NCBI GenBank assembly: GCA_021463505.1
Contig: JAJTYR010000001.1
Coordinates: 1-64,000, forward strand
Length of the DNA: 64,000 bases
Reading direction: 5' to 3'
Source: Burkholderiaceae bacterium
Lineage (GTDB): Bacteria > Pseudomonadota > Gammaproteobacteria > Burkholderiales > Burkholderiaceae_E
Shown: one piece after another, positions 17,263-25,334 of the stretch
Layout: the number at the start of each line of letters is the position of its first letter
Numbering within the stretch: the first letter of the stretch is position 1
Made by a program: the position numbers and the translations under genes
Notes under the pieces: model-generated
What the model saw: only the letters and a program-made list of their open reading frames with translations
Told to the model about the DNA's origin: nothing
Database searches by the model: none

Positions 17263-17922
17263 TCAGTCCTCCTTCAGGCGCTCGAGGTGGCGAATGTCCA
17301 GACTGTCGAACTGCTCGCGGATCTGGAACATGAACACGCCGAGGATCAGCACGCCGATCAGCACGTCGAGCGCGATGCCGAGCTCGACCACCATCGGCAT
17401 GCCGTAGGTGGCCGACGTGGCCGCGAAGAACAGGCCGTTTTCCATCGACAGGAAGCCGATCACCTGCGGCACCGCCTTCGCGCGGGTGATCATCATCAGG
17501 AACGAGAGCAGCACGCAGGCCAGCGCGATCCCCAGCGAGCCGCGCGCCACCGACGTCGACAGTTGCGCGATCGGCGTGGCCATGTCGAACGAGAAGATGA
17601 CCAGCACGATGCCGATCAGCATCGTGGTCGGGATGTTGATCAGCGTCTCGACGTCCCAGCGGATGTCGAGCCGGTCGATCACCCGGTGCAGCAGCACGGG
17701 GATCAGCACCACCTTGAGCGCGAAGGTGAGCGCCGCGGACACGTACAGGTGCGGCTGCTGCGTCACGTAGCCGACCACGCTCGTGGCGATGACCAGCGCC
17801 GCGCCCTGCAACGTGAACAGGTGGATCAGCGACAGGATGCGCCGCTGCGAGATCATCGCGAAGGCCAGCAGCAGCAGCACCGCGCCGAGCAGGTCGATGA
17901 ACTGCGAGAACAACGGGCTCAT
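17263..17922 (-). CDS. hyfE: HyfE-like membrane subunit (NuoK-related)
   Basis: A 219-residue membrane protein with about seven hydrophobic helices, matching hydrogenase-4 component E, whose C-terminal half is related to NuoK. Recognisable segments are LLLLAFAMISQRRILSLIHLFTLQG, AALTFALKVVLIPVLLHRVI and GFLSMENGLFFAATSATYGMP, with the membrane glutamate in SMENG that NuoK relatives use in ion transfer. It ends RHLERLKED directly before hyfF. A gap of 84 bases separates it from the upstream hyfC-like gene, the largest gap inside the operon. Confidence 0.88.
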   Translation of the reverse strand: MSPLFSQFIDLLGAVLLLLAFAMISQRRILSLIHLFTLQGAALVIATSVVGYVTQQPHLYVSAALTFALKVVLIPVLLHRVIDRLDIRWDVETLINIPTTMLIGIVLVIFSFDMATPIAQLSTSVARGSLGIALACVLLSFLMMITRAKAVPQVIGFLSMENGLFFAATSATYGMPMVVELGIALDVLIGVLILGVFMFQIREQFDSLDIRHLERLKED

Positions 17923-18006
17923 CTACTGTCGCTCCGCGGTGTGTTGCCCGCTGCCGACTGGCGCGACGCGCCGCAACCGTGAGCACGGACGACGAGGTGT
18001 TGCATG

Positions 18007-18957
18007 TCAGGCCCCGAGCAGGATGTGCACCAGCAGCCCGATCACCGCGAGCAGGAACGCCGTGGCCAGGAACTCCGGCACCCGGAAGATGCGCATCTTC
18101 GCGCTCGCGGTTTCGAGCACCGCCAGCGCGGCCCCGCCGATCGCCAGCTTCGCGGCCAGCGCAGGCAACGCCAGCACCAGCGCGAGCGGTGCCTGCGCCT
18201 CGGCGATGCCCCACGGGAAGAACAGCGCCAGCCCGATGCACGAGTAGACGAACAGCTTCAGGCTCGCGGCCCACTCGATCAATGCCAGGTGCCGCCCCGA
18301 ATATTCGAGCACCAGCGCTTCGTGGATCATCGTCAGTTCGAGGTGCGTCGCCGGGTTGTCGACCGGCACGCGCGCGTTCTCGGCGAGCGAGACCATCGTG
18401 AATGCCACGCCCGCGAACGCCAGCACCGGATCGATCGCCAGGTCGCGGTGCGCGAGCGCTGCGACCATCGTGGTGAGCGAGGTCGACTGCGAGATCAGCG
18501 AGGCCGAGAACAGCACCATCAGCAACGCCGGCTCGGCGAGAAAGCCGACCAGCATCTCGCGCCGTGCGCCCATCGTGCCGAACGCGGTGCCCACGTCCAT
18601 CGCCGCGAGCGAGACGAACACCCGCGCCAATGCGAGCAGTCCGACCAGTGCGATGGCGTCGGCCGCGCTCGACATCGGCAGGTCGGTCGACAGCGCCGGG
18701 ACGATCGCACAGGCAACCAGCATGCAGCCGAACGCGATGTAGGGCGCCATGCGGAAGATCGGCGAGGCGTGCTCGGCGATCACCGATTCCTTCACGAACA
18801 GCTTGTGCAGCACACGGTACGGCTGCCACAGGCTCGGGGCCGAGCGGTTCTGCAGCCACGCGCGGCACATGTTGACCCAGCCCGTGAGGACCGGCGCGAG
18901 CAGCAGCGCGGCGACGATCGCCAGCACCTGCGAGATCGTCGCGTAGAGGGCGCTCAT
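18007..18957 (-). CDS. hyfC: HyfC/NuoH-like membrane subunit (respiratory chain complex I subunit 1 family)
   Basis: A 316-residue membrane protein with about eight helices. It carries NuoH-family loop residues: NRSAPSLWQPYRVLHKLFVKE (the quinone-side loop), GTMGARREMLVGFLAEPALL, and SLAENARVPVDNPATHLELTMIHEALVLEYSG with the conserved acidic cluster. It would link the peripheral arm to the membrane arm. The ATG at 18957 overlaps the upstream hyfB-like stop as ATGA, showing coupling. A longer in-frame start at 19098 lies deep inside hyfB and encodes no hydrophobic segment, so it was rejected. Confidence 0.9.
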   Translation of the reverse strand: MSALYATISQVLAIVAALLLAPVLTGWVNMCRAWLQNRSAPSLWQPYRVLHKLFVKESVIAEHASPIFRMAPYIAFGCMLVACAIVPALSTDLPMSSAADAIALVGLLALARVFVSLAAMDVGTAFGTMGARREMLVGFLAEPALLMVLFSASLISQSTSLTTMVAALAHRDLAIDPVLAFAGVAFTMVSLAENARVPVDNPATHLELTMIHEALVLEYSGRHLALIEWAASLKLFVYSCIGLALFFPWGIAEAQAPLALVLALPALAAKLAIGGAALAVLETASAKMRIFRVPEFLATAFLLAVIGLLVHILLGA

Positions 18958-21023
18958 CGCGTCACCATCGACAACATGACGACCAGCGTGACGAAGCTGT
19001 ACAACAGGTACACCGCGATGCGCCCCTGCTGCAACAGGCCGACAAGCCGCGCCAGCCGCGTGGCCAGGCCAGCGACCGGCAGGTACAGCCAGTGCCACAG
19101 GTGGTCATCGGCGCTGACGCGGTAGCGCGGCCGCTCGTCGAACGGCGAGGGCAGTTCGCGCTGCATCCGGAAGAATGGCTCGAAGATCTGGCGGATCGGC
19201 TGTCCGAAGCCTTCGGCAGTGTCCTGCATCCGCGCGGTGCTGCGAGGGAATCCGCAGGCCCAGGGCAGCGAACGGCGCAGCCGCCCGTGATAGAGGCGGC
19301 GCACCAGCAGCCAGGCGACCAGGAAACTGGTCGCGATGCCGAGCAGGAAAATCGACGGACCGTAGCTCGCGCGCGCGAAGCCGGCCGGAGCAAGCAGCCA
19401 GCCGTGGGTGGCGACCGTCGCCGCCAGGCCAGCCTGGACGAGTTCGTGCGTCACCGGGTCGATCAGCTGGATGACCTGATTGGGCAGCAGGCCGAGTGCG
19501 ATGCATCCGGCGGCCAGCCACAGCATGCCGGCGCGCTCCCAGGGGCCGGCGTCGTGCGCCTGCGCAAGCCTGTCCTCGCGCGGCTGACCCAGGAAGATGA
19601 CGCCGAAGAACTTGACCATCGTGTAGCCGGCCAGTGCAGCCACCAGTGCGATCAGCGCCGCGACCACCGGGATCAGCATGTTGAGCACCGGGTGCGGCAG
19701 CCCCGGCGTGAACAGGAAGCTCTGCAGCAGCAGCCACTCGGAGACGAAACCGGAGAGTGGTGGCAACCCCGCGCTGGCGAGCGCGCCGACCAGCGTGGCC
19801 CACGCGACCCGGGGCATGAAGCGGATCAGCCCGCCGAGCCTGCCCAGGTTGCGCTCGCCGGTGGCGTGCAGCACCGAGCCGGTGCCGACGAAGAGCAGAC
19901 TCTTGAACAGCGCGTGGCTCGCGACGTGGTACAGGCCGGCGGTGAGCGCGAGCGCCGCGAGCATCTGCATGCGGTAGGCCGAGAACACCAGCGCAAGGCC
20001 GATCGCCGCGAACAGCAGGCCGATGTTCTCGATCGACGACCAGGCGAGCAGGCGCTTCATGTCGACCTGCACTGCGGCGAACACCACTCCGTAGAGGGCG
20101 GTGGCCAGCCCCAGCGCGAGCAGCAGTGCGCCCCACCACCACAGTTGCAGCGACAGCAGGTCGAAGCTCACGCGCAACAGGCCGTAGATCGCGGTCTTGA
20201 GCATCACGCCGCTCATCAGCGCCGACACCGGGGAAGGCGCCGCCGGATGCGCCTCGGGCAGCCAGACGTGCAGCGGCAGGATGCCGGCCTTCGCGCCGAA
20301 ACCGAACGTCGCGAGCAGAAACGCGACCGACGCCCAGAACGGCGTGAGTTGCTGCGCGCGCATGCTGGCGAAGGTGTAGTCGCCGGTATTGGCCTGCAGC
20401 ACCCCGAAGCACATCAGGATGCCGATCGCGCCGACGTGGGCGACCAGCAGGTAGATGTAGCCTGCGCGCCGGATCTCGGCGATGCGGTGGTTGGCGGTGA
20501 CCAGGAAGAACGACGACAGCGCCATCGTTTCCCACATCACCATGAACGCGTAGGCGTCGTCGGCGAGCACCACCATCGCCATGCTGGCCAGGAACACGTG
20601 GTACTGCAGGCACAGCAGACCCGGTGGTGTGCCTTCGCCGCGCCGGAAGTAGCCGGCGGCGAACGTCGAGACGCCCGCCGACGTGGCGCCGATCACCAGC
20701 AGGAACCAGGCCGCGAGCGCGTCGAGCCGCAGGTGGAACGGCAGGTCGGGCAGGCCGATCGGCAGCACGGCCACCTGCGGGCCGTCGAGCAGTGCCGCGA
20801 CGGCGACGACCGACAGCGCGAGGCCGAGCAGTCCGCCGATCGGAAACAGCACCCGGGCCACCAGTCGCAGCCTGCGCAAGGCGAACACGCCGGCGGATCC
20901 GACGGCCAGCCAGCCGAGCGCTACCAGCAGCGCCCAGTCGAGGGCGATCCAGTCGAGCGGAGAGTGGAATTCAGCGGGCGCCGCCACGGGAGGCGCCCTT
21001 CGCGCGCGGCCTGCGCGCGACAT
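18954..21023 (-). CDS. hyfB: HyfB-like proton-pumping membrane subunit (NuoL family)
   Basis: A large antiporter-like subunit of 689 residues with about 15 or more helices. Key residues include MVMWETMALSSFFLV (helix-5 Glu), FGFGAKAGILPLHVWLPEAHPAAPSPVSALMSG (helix-7 Lys and conserved loop), VDMKRLLAWSSIENIGLLF and SGFVSEWLLLQSFLF. It has the long C-terminal extension of HyfB. ATG 21023 overlaps the preceding small regulator gene by 53 bases; a GTG at 20987 (677 residues, after aagggcgcc) would leave 17 bases of overlap and may be the true start. It is the first structural gene of the complex operon. Confidence 0.9.
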   Translation of the reverse strand: MSRAGRARRAPPVAAPAEFHSPLDWIALDWALLVALGWLAVGSAGVFALRRLRLVARVLFPIGGLLGLALSVVAVAALLDGPQVAVLPIGLPDLPFHLRLDALAAWFLLVIGATSAGVSTFAAGYFRRGEGTPPGLLCLQYHVFLASMAMVVLADDAYAFMVMWETMALSSFFLVTANHRIAEIRRAGYIYLLVAHVGAIGILMCFGVLQANTGDYTFASMRAQQLTPFWASVAFLLATFGFGAKAGILPLHVWLPEAHPAAPSPVSALMSGVMLKTAIYGLLRVSFDLLSLQLWWWGALLLALGLATALYGVVFAAVQVDMKRLLAWSSIENIGLLFAAIGLALVFSAYRMQMLAALALTAGLYHVASHALFKSLLFVGTGSVLHATGERNLGRLGGLIRFMPRVAWATLVGALASAGLPPLSGFVSEWLLLQSFLFTPGLPHPVLNMLIPVVAALIALVAALAGYTMVKFFGVIFLGQPREDRLAQAHDAGPWERAGMLWLAAGCIALGLLPNQVIQLIDPVTHELVQAGLAATVATHGWLLAPAGFARASYGPSIFLLGIATSFLVAWLLVRRLYHGRLRRSLPWACGFPRSTARMQDTAEGFGQPIRQIFEPFFRMQRELPSPFDERPRYRVSADDHLWHWLYLPVAGLATRLARLVGLLQQGRIAVYLLYSFVTLVVMLSMVTR

Positions 21024-21192
21024 CCGCGGCCCCTGAGGGCACGAACTGAACCCCGTGCGCGGCCAGGTACTCGCGGATCAGGCGACGCACGACCTGCGAC
21101 GGCGTCACGTCCTGGATGGCACACAGGCGCTCGAACGCCGCCTTCTTGGCGGGATCGATCAGCAGCGTCAGGCGGGCAGTCTTGCGTTCCAT
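20971..21192 (-). CDS. Small ribbon-helix-helix (CopG/Arc-like) DNA-binding protein
   Basis: A 73-residue protein whose first 48 residues fit a ribbon-helix-helix fold: a beta strand TARLTLLID, helix PAKKAAFERLCAIQD, turn VTPSQ, and helix VVRRLIREYLAAH. The tail is basic (RRPRAKGASRGG), consistent with non-specific DNA contacts. It is the first gene of the leftward hydrogenase-like operon and overlaps hyfB, so it likely regulates that operon and itself. An AT-rich palindrome lies 11 bases upstream of its ATG and is a candidate operator. No toxin gene is adjacent, so a toxin-antitoxin role is not supported. Confidence 0.75.
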   Translation of the reverse strand: MERKTARLTLLIDPAKKAAFERLCAIQDVTPSQVVRRLIREYLAAHGVQFVPSGAADVARRPRAKGASRGGAR

Positions 21193-21203
21193 CGCTCGAC
21201 AGG

Positions 21204-21223
21204 CATGTTAACATGATTAACAT
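21204..21223. promoter_or_regulatory. Putative operator: 12-bp palindrome plus a repeated half-site upstream of the RHH gene
   Basis: catgttaacatg at 21204-21215 is a perfect 12-bp palindrome. The half-site ttaacat is repeated nine bases further on (21208-21214 and 21217-21223). This is one of the most AT-rich patches in the window and sits 11-31 bases before the RHH start codon, where an autoregulatory repressor would bind and overlap a -10 region. Ribbon-helix-helix proteins commonly bind arrays of such short half-sites. Function is inferred. Confidence 0.55.
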
Positions 21224-21332
21224 ACAAGCGACATCGATGCCTGGCGAGCGACGCCTGGCGATCCGGTTCGACGCCTCCGAACGCGCATCGGAGCAATACC
21301 TGAAGACGACGAGGTGACGCGCGAAAGACCGC

Positions 21333-22091
21333 TCAGGGTTCCAGCGCGACACTGCCGCTCACCGTCACGATCACCGTCGTCTTTCCTTCGGCGCCCGGAA
21401 TGGGCACCGGCGCCGACTCGGCCGCGGAGGCCCGGGACATCATCATCCTCGGTACCGGTTCGGGCCGGATCGGACCGGCGCCGTCGACCGAGACGGCGCG
21501 CACCGAGTAGCTCCGGAAGTCCAGCGCCCTGGCCGCGGCGTCCGCCTTCGCGCGAAACGCCGTCACCGCCTCGGCGATCAGTTCGCGCTCGACCGCGAGT
21601 TGCGCAGGCCGGCTCAGCCAGTAGGCGACCGACTCGACGTTGAGCTTCGTCGCCAGTTCGCCCACCAGCCGGTTGAATGCTTCCGACGGCGATGCGCTCA
21701 CCTGGATCGCGCCACGCGTGCGCCAGCCGACGATGCGGCTTTGCTGCCAGACCGGGTCGGTGCGGTAGCCCGAACTCTGCACGTCGAATTCGGTGTTCGC
21801 CTTCAGTCGCTCGAGCACCGGGCCGAGCAACTCGCTCACCTGCGCCTGACCGGCTGCCGGCTGCGGCGATTCGCGCTCGGCGTACAGTGTGACGGTGACG
21901 CGATCCTGTGCAACGTCGCGATAGGCGCTCGCAGCGAGGCTGAGCCGTGGGGCGCGGTCGGCGTCGCGGGCAGCGTCGGTGCCGCGGGCCTGCGACGCGG
22001 CAGCACAGGGCGCGACGCTCGCCAAAGCGAGCAGCAGTGCCGACAGGCGGTTGCGGGTCTGCGTGCGGGGCGTGCGGGAACGTGCGTACAT
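21333..22091 (-). CDS. SIMPL-domain (DUF541) periplasmic protein
   Basis: A 252-residue exported protein. The signal peptide is RLSALLLALASVAPCAAASQA after a basic N-terminus. The SIMPL core follows: LSLAASAYRDVAQDRVTVTLYAE, AAGQAQVSELLGPVLERLKA, the QSSGYRTDPVWQQSRIVGWRTRG segment, and VAYWLSRPAQLAVERELIAEAVTAFRAKADAAARAL. SIMPL proteins form oligomeric periplasmic assemblies of poorly known function (the YggE/BP26 group). The ATG at 22091 has an excellent ggaggaatccag site. It is transcribed alone, divergent from gnd. Confidence 0.85.
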   Translation of the reverse strand: MYARSRTPRTQTRNRLSALLLALASVAPCAAASQARGTDAARDADRAPRLSLAASAYRDVAQDRVTVTLYAERESPQPAAGQAQVSELLGPVLERLKANTEFDVQSSGYRTDPVWQQSRIVGWRTRGAIQVSASPSEAFNRLVGELATKLNVESVAYWLSRPAQLAVERELIAEAVTAFRAKADAAARALDFRSYSVRAVSVDGAGPIRPEPVPRMMMSRASAAESAPVPIPGAEGKTTVIVTVSGSVALEP

Positions 22092-22131
22092 CTGGATTCC
22101 TCCGGGGTCGGGTAGGGGCATCGTAGCGCGC

Positions 22132-22161
22132 ATGACCCCACTGGCGTCCGGAGGACATAAT
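22132..22161 (+). promoter_or_regulatory. Putative sigma-70 promoter of the gnd-zwf-pgl operon
   Basis: atgacc at 22132-22137 and cataat at 22156-22161 are separated by 18 bases, matching TTGACA/TATAAT at four and five of six positions. Transcription would begin near 22168, giving a leader of about 17 bases with cgggagttcgac before the gnd ATG. The gap is shared with the divergent SIMPL gene. Confidence 0.5.
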
Positions 22162-22184
22162 CGCTTCGGAAACGGGAGTTCGAC

Positions 22185-23210
22185 ATGCAGATCGCGATGG
22201 TCGGTCTCGGCCGCATGGGCGCGAACATGGTGCGGCGCCTGCTCGGCGATGGACACGCCTGTGTCGTGTACGACCTCGATGCGCAAGCGCGCGACGCACT
22301 CGTGCAGGCGGGGGCAACCGGCGCGGCATCGCTCGAAGAACTCGTCGCGCGGCTCGCCCCGCCGCGTGTGCTCTGGCTGATGCTCCCGGCGGCGGCGATC
22401 GATGCCGCGCTCGCGTCGATCGCACCGCTGCTCGCGCCCGGAGACACGATCGTCGACGGCGGCAACACGCACTACCGCGACGACCTGCGCCGCGCCGCCG
22501 GCCTGACCGAGCGCGGCCTGCACTTCGTCGACGTCGGCACCAGCGGCGGAGTCCATGGTCTGGGCAGCGGCTATTGCCTGATGGTAGGTGGCGATCCTGG
22601 AGTGGTGCACCGGCTCGAGCCGCTGTTCGCGTCGCTTGCACCGCCGTTCGGCTCGGTGGCGCGCGGACCGCAGCGCAGCGGCGAGCCTGTCGGTGCGGAG
22701 CGTGGCTTCCTGCATTGTGGCCCGTGCGGGGCGGGGCATTTCGTCAAGATGGTTCACAACGGCATCGAGTACGGCTTGATGGCCGCCTATGCCGAGGGCT
22801 TCAACCTGCTGCGCAGCGCCGGAACAGTCACCGGCAAACCTGTGGCCGATGCCGAAACCGCGCCGAACGCGCATGCCGATGCGCCGCGCTACGCGTTCGA
22901 CCTCGCCGAGATCGCCGAACTGTGGCGTCGCGGCAGCGTAGTACGCTCGTGGCTGCTCGATCTCACTGCCGACGCGCTGCGAACCGAGCCCGATCTCGCC
23001 TCGCTGCGCGGCCACGTCGCCGACTCGGGCGAGGGGCGCTGGATGCTGCAGGCGGCGATCGACGACGGCGTGCCCGCGCCGGTGCTGGCGACGGCGTTGT
23101 TCGGACGTTTTGCGTCGCGCGATGCCGACGATTTCGCCAACCGCGTGCTGTCGGCGATGCGCCGCGAGTTCGGCGGGCACCTCGAGCGCGCCGCCGCCAG
23201 CGAGGGGTGA
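22185..23210 (+). CDS. gnd: 6-phosphogluconate dehydrogenase, short NAD-type (Gnd/YqeC-like)
   Basis: A 341-residue enzyme that oxidatively decarboxylates 6-phosphogluconate to ribulose-5-phosphate. The N-terminal dinucleotide fold is [51 protein letters not shown] and [22 protein letters not shown] contain the substrate-binding and catalytic Lys/Asn residues. At about 340 residues it belongs to the shorter form, which often prefers NAD over NADP; preference is inferred from length only. It is first in a rightward operon with zwf and pgl, together giving the complete oxidative pentose phosphate branch. Confidence 0.93.
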   Translation: MQIAMVGLGRMGANMVRRLLGDGHACVVYDLDAQARDALVQAGATGAASLEELVARLAPPRVLWLMLPAAAIDAALASIAPLLAPGDTIVDGGNTHYRDDLRRAAGLTERGLHFVDVGTSGGVHGLGSGYCLMVGGDPGVVHRLEPLFASLAPPFGSVARGPQRSGEPVGAERGFLHCGPCGAGHFVKMVHNGIEYGLMAAYAEGFNLLRSAGTVTGKPVADAETAPNAHADAPRYAFDLAEIAELWRRGSVVRSWLLDLTADALRTEPDLASLRGHVADSGEGRWMLQAAIDDGVPAPVLATALFGRFASRDADDFANRVLSAMRREFGGHLERAAASEG

Positions 23211-23212
23211 TC

Positions 23213-24595
23213 GTGGACGCCGCCGCATCGGATGCGCTGGTGCTCTTCGGCGCGACCGGCGATCTCGCGTTCCGCAAGATCTTTCCGGCGCTGCAGGCAC
23301 TGGTTGCGCGCCACGGCTTCGAGCAACCGGTGATCGGTGTCGCGCGCTCGGGCTGGAGCCTCGAGGCCTTGCGCCAGCGGTTGGGTGCAAGCATCGACGC
23401 CCACGGCGATCCGGCCGATCGCGCGGCCACCGGGCGCCTGTCGGCCCTGTTGCGCTACGTCGACGGCGACTATCGCGACGCCGACACCTACCGGCGCCTG
23501 CGCGAGGCGATGGGCGTGGCGCGGCATCCGCTGCACTACCTGGCGGTGCCCCCGAGCCTGTTCCCGACGGTGATCGACGGCATCGGCGACTCCGGCTGCG
23601 CAACCGGTGCGCGCGTGGTGGTCGAAAAGCCGTTCGGCCGCGACCTGGCCTCGGCGCAGGCGTTGAACCGCGCAGCCCATCGCGTCTTCGCCGAGCCGGC
23701 GATCTTCCGCATCGACCACTACCTGGGCAAGGAGCCGGTGCAGAACCTGCTGTTCTTCCGCTTTGCCAACACGTTCCTCGAGCCGCTGTGGAACCGCGAG
23801 CACGTTGAAGCCATCCAGGTGACGATGGCCGAGGCGTTCGGTGTCGAGGGGCGTGGCCGCTTCTACGAGGAGGTCGGCGCGATCCGCGACGTGATCCAGA
23901 ACCACCTGTTGCAGGTGGTCGCGCACCTGGCGATGGAGCCGCCGGTCGGCGAAGGGTCGGAAGCGCTGCGCGACGAGAAAGTGAAGGTCTTTCGCGGCAT
24001 TCGCCCGCTGGTGGCCGCCGACGTGGTGCGTGGTCAGTACACCGGCTATCGCGCCGAGGACGGCGTGGCGCCCGACTCGCAGGTCGAGACCTTCGCCGCG
24101 GTGCGACTGCACCTCGATTCGTGGCGCTGGGCGGGTGTGCCGATCCTGCTGCGGGCCGGCAAGCGCCTGGCGGCCACCGCCACCGAAGTGCGCGTGTTCC
24201 TGAAGCGCCCGCCGCAGCAGGTGTTCGGCGAGGCGGTGCCGGCGCAATCGAACTACTTTCGCTTCGGGCTCGGTCCAGACCGGATGGCGATCGCGATTGG
24301 CGCGCGCGCCAAGCGCCCGGGTGTGGGGATGTCGGGTGAGGATGTCGAACTGCTCGTGTGCAACGAACGCGGTTCGCAGATGGGCGCCTACGAACGCCTG
24401 ATCGGCGATGCGATGAGGGGCGATCCGACACTGTTCGCCCGCGAGGACGGCGTCGAGGCCGCGTGGCGGATCGTCGACCCGATTCTCGCGGCGCCGATGC
24501 CCACGCATCCGTATGCGCCCGACAGTTGGGGACCGGTCGAAGCCGATGCGCAGGCGGCGGCCTGCGGCGGCTGGCGCGCGCCGCAACGGGAATGA
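23213..24595 (+). CDS. zwf: Glucose-6-phosphate 1-dehydrogenase
   Basis: A 460-residue enzyme oxidising glucose-6-phosphate to 6-phosphogluconolactone with NAD(P). The N-terminal coenzyme motif [19 protein letters not shown], the signature [16 protein letters not shown] with catalytic His/Lys, [45 protein letters not shown] and [11 protein letters not shown] are all intact. The GTG at 23213 is used because gagg lies seven bases upstream. Another in-frame GTG at 23207 overlaps the gnd stop but is too close to that site. The C-terminus ([10 protein letters not shown]) is normal for the family. Confidence 0.94.
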   Translation: MDAAASDALVLFGATGDLAFRKIFPALQALVARHGFEQPVIGVARSGWSLEALRQRLGASIDAHGDPADRAATGRLSALLRYVDGDYRDADTYRRLREAMGVARHPLHYLAVPPSLFPTVIDGIGDSGCATGARVVVEKPFGRDLASAQALNRAAHRVFAEPAIFRIDHYLGKEPVQNLLFFRFANTFLEPLWNREHVEAIQVTMAEAFGVEGRGRFYEEVGAIRDVIQNHLLQVVAHLAMEPPVGEGSEALRDEKVKVFRGIRPLVAADVVRGQYTGYRAEDGVAPDSQVETFAAVRLHLDSWRWAGVPILLRAGKRLAATATEVRVFLKRPPQQVFGEAVPAQSNYFRFGLGPDRMAIAIGARAKRPGVGMSGEDVELLVCNERGSQMGAYERLIGDAMRGDPTLFAREDGVEAAWRIVDPILAAPMPTHPYAPDSWGPVEADAQAAACGGWRAPQRE

Positions 24596-24605
24596 AGGGG
24601 CCGCG

Positions 24606-25334
24606 ATGCGGATCATCGTCGCGCCCGATGCCGACGCGGCGGCGCGCCGAGCCGCGGCTTTCGTCGCCCGGCACGCCGTGCGGGCCGTGCGCGCACGAGG
24701 CCGCTTTGCCGTGGCGCTGAGCGGCGGCCAGACGCCGCTGTCGATGCTGCAACAGTTGGCGCTCGAACCGATCGACTGGCAGCGCGTCGAGCTGTTCCAG
24801 GTCGACGAGCGTGCCGCTCCGCGCGGCAGCAGCGAGCGCAACCTGAGCGCGCTCGAGCGACTGCTGTTGTCGCGCGTGCCGATTCCGCGCGCCCAGGTGC
24901 ATCCGATGCCGGTCGACGGACCGGATCTCGCGGGGGCGGCGGCAGCGCATGGGCGCACCCTCGCCGGCACGCTGGGCGAGCCGCCGGTGCTCGATCTCGT
25001 GCACCTGGGCCTGGGCGACGACGGGCACACGGCGTCGCTGATGCCGGGCGACCCGCCGATGCAGGTGGCCGATGCCTGGGTGACGGCGACTGCGGCGCAC
25101 GGCGGATGGCGGCGCATGACGCTGACCCTGCCGGCGATCGATGCGGCACGGCGCGTGCTGTGGCTGGTCAGCGGCGCATCGAAAGCGGCGATGCTCGAGC
25201 GTCTGGTGCTCGGCGATCGGTCGATTCCCGCCGGCCGGGTGCGCCGCGATCGCGCCTGTGTCATGACCGACGAAGCGGCTGCCGTATTGCTGCCGTGGCG
25301 CGGCCGCACGGTGCGGGAGCCTCGGCGCCGATGA
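24606..25334 (+). CDS. pgl: 6-phosphogluconolactonase
   Basis: A 242-residue enzyme hydrolysing 6-phosphogluconolactone, the step between zwf and gnd. Family motifs are RFAVALSGGQTPLSMLQQL near residue 38, the VELFQVDERAAPRGSSERN segment near 75-92, and VHLGLGDDGHTASLMPGDP near 137-155, followed by WVTAT and RMTLTLPAIDAARRVLWLVSG. The start follows gaaggggccgcg ten bases after the zwf stop. Its stop overlaps the next ATG as ATGA, so the kinase gene is translationally coupled. Confidence 0.94.
   Translation: MRIIVAPDADAAARRAAAFVARHAVRAVRARGRFAVALSGGQTPLSMLQQLALEPIDWQRVELFQVDERAAPRGSSERNLSALERLLLSRVPIPRAQVHPMPVDGPDLAGAAAAHGRTLAGTLGEPPVLDLVHLGLGDDGHTASLMPGDPPMQVADAWVTATAAHGGWRRMTLTLPAIDAARRVLWLVSGASKAAMLERLVLGDRSIPAGRVRRDRACVMTDEAAAVLLPWRGRTVREPRRR

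Noticed and set aside
15588-17333. Long rightward open frame across the hyfF-like gene
   Set aside because: Composition is dominated by Arg, Gln, His and Glu without motifs; it is the antisense shadow of a well-supported membrane protein.
13663-21023. True hydrogenase-4 or formate hydrogenlyase
   Set aside because: All four [NiFe] cysteines are absent from the large subunit, and no maturation or formate dehydrogenase genes are nearby.
20971-21192. Antitoxin of a toxin-antitoxin pair
   Set aside because: The RHH fold fits, but the adjoining genes are membrane complex subunits and a SIMPL protein; no toxin-like small gene is next to it.
19092-21317. 741-codon rightward open frame opposite hyfB
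   Set aside because: GC-rich antisense frame with no signal, domain or ribosome-binding site; hyfB on the other strand has all family motifs.
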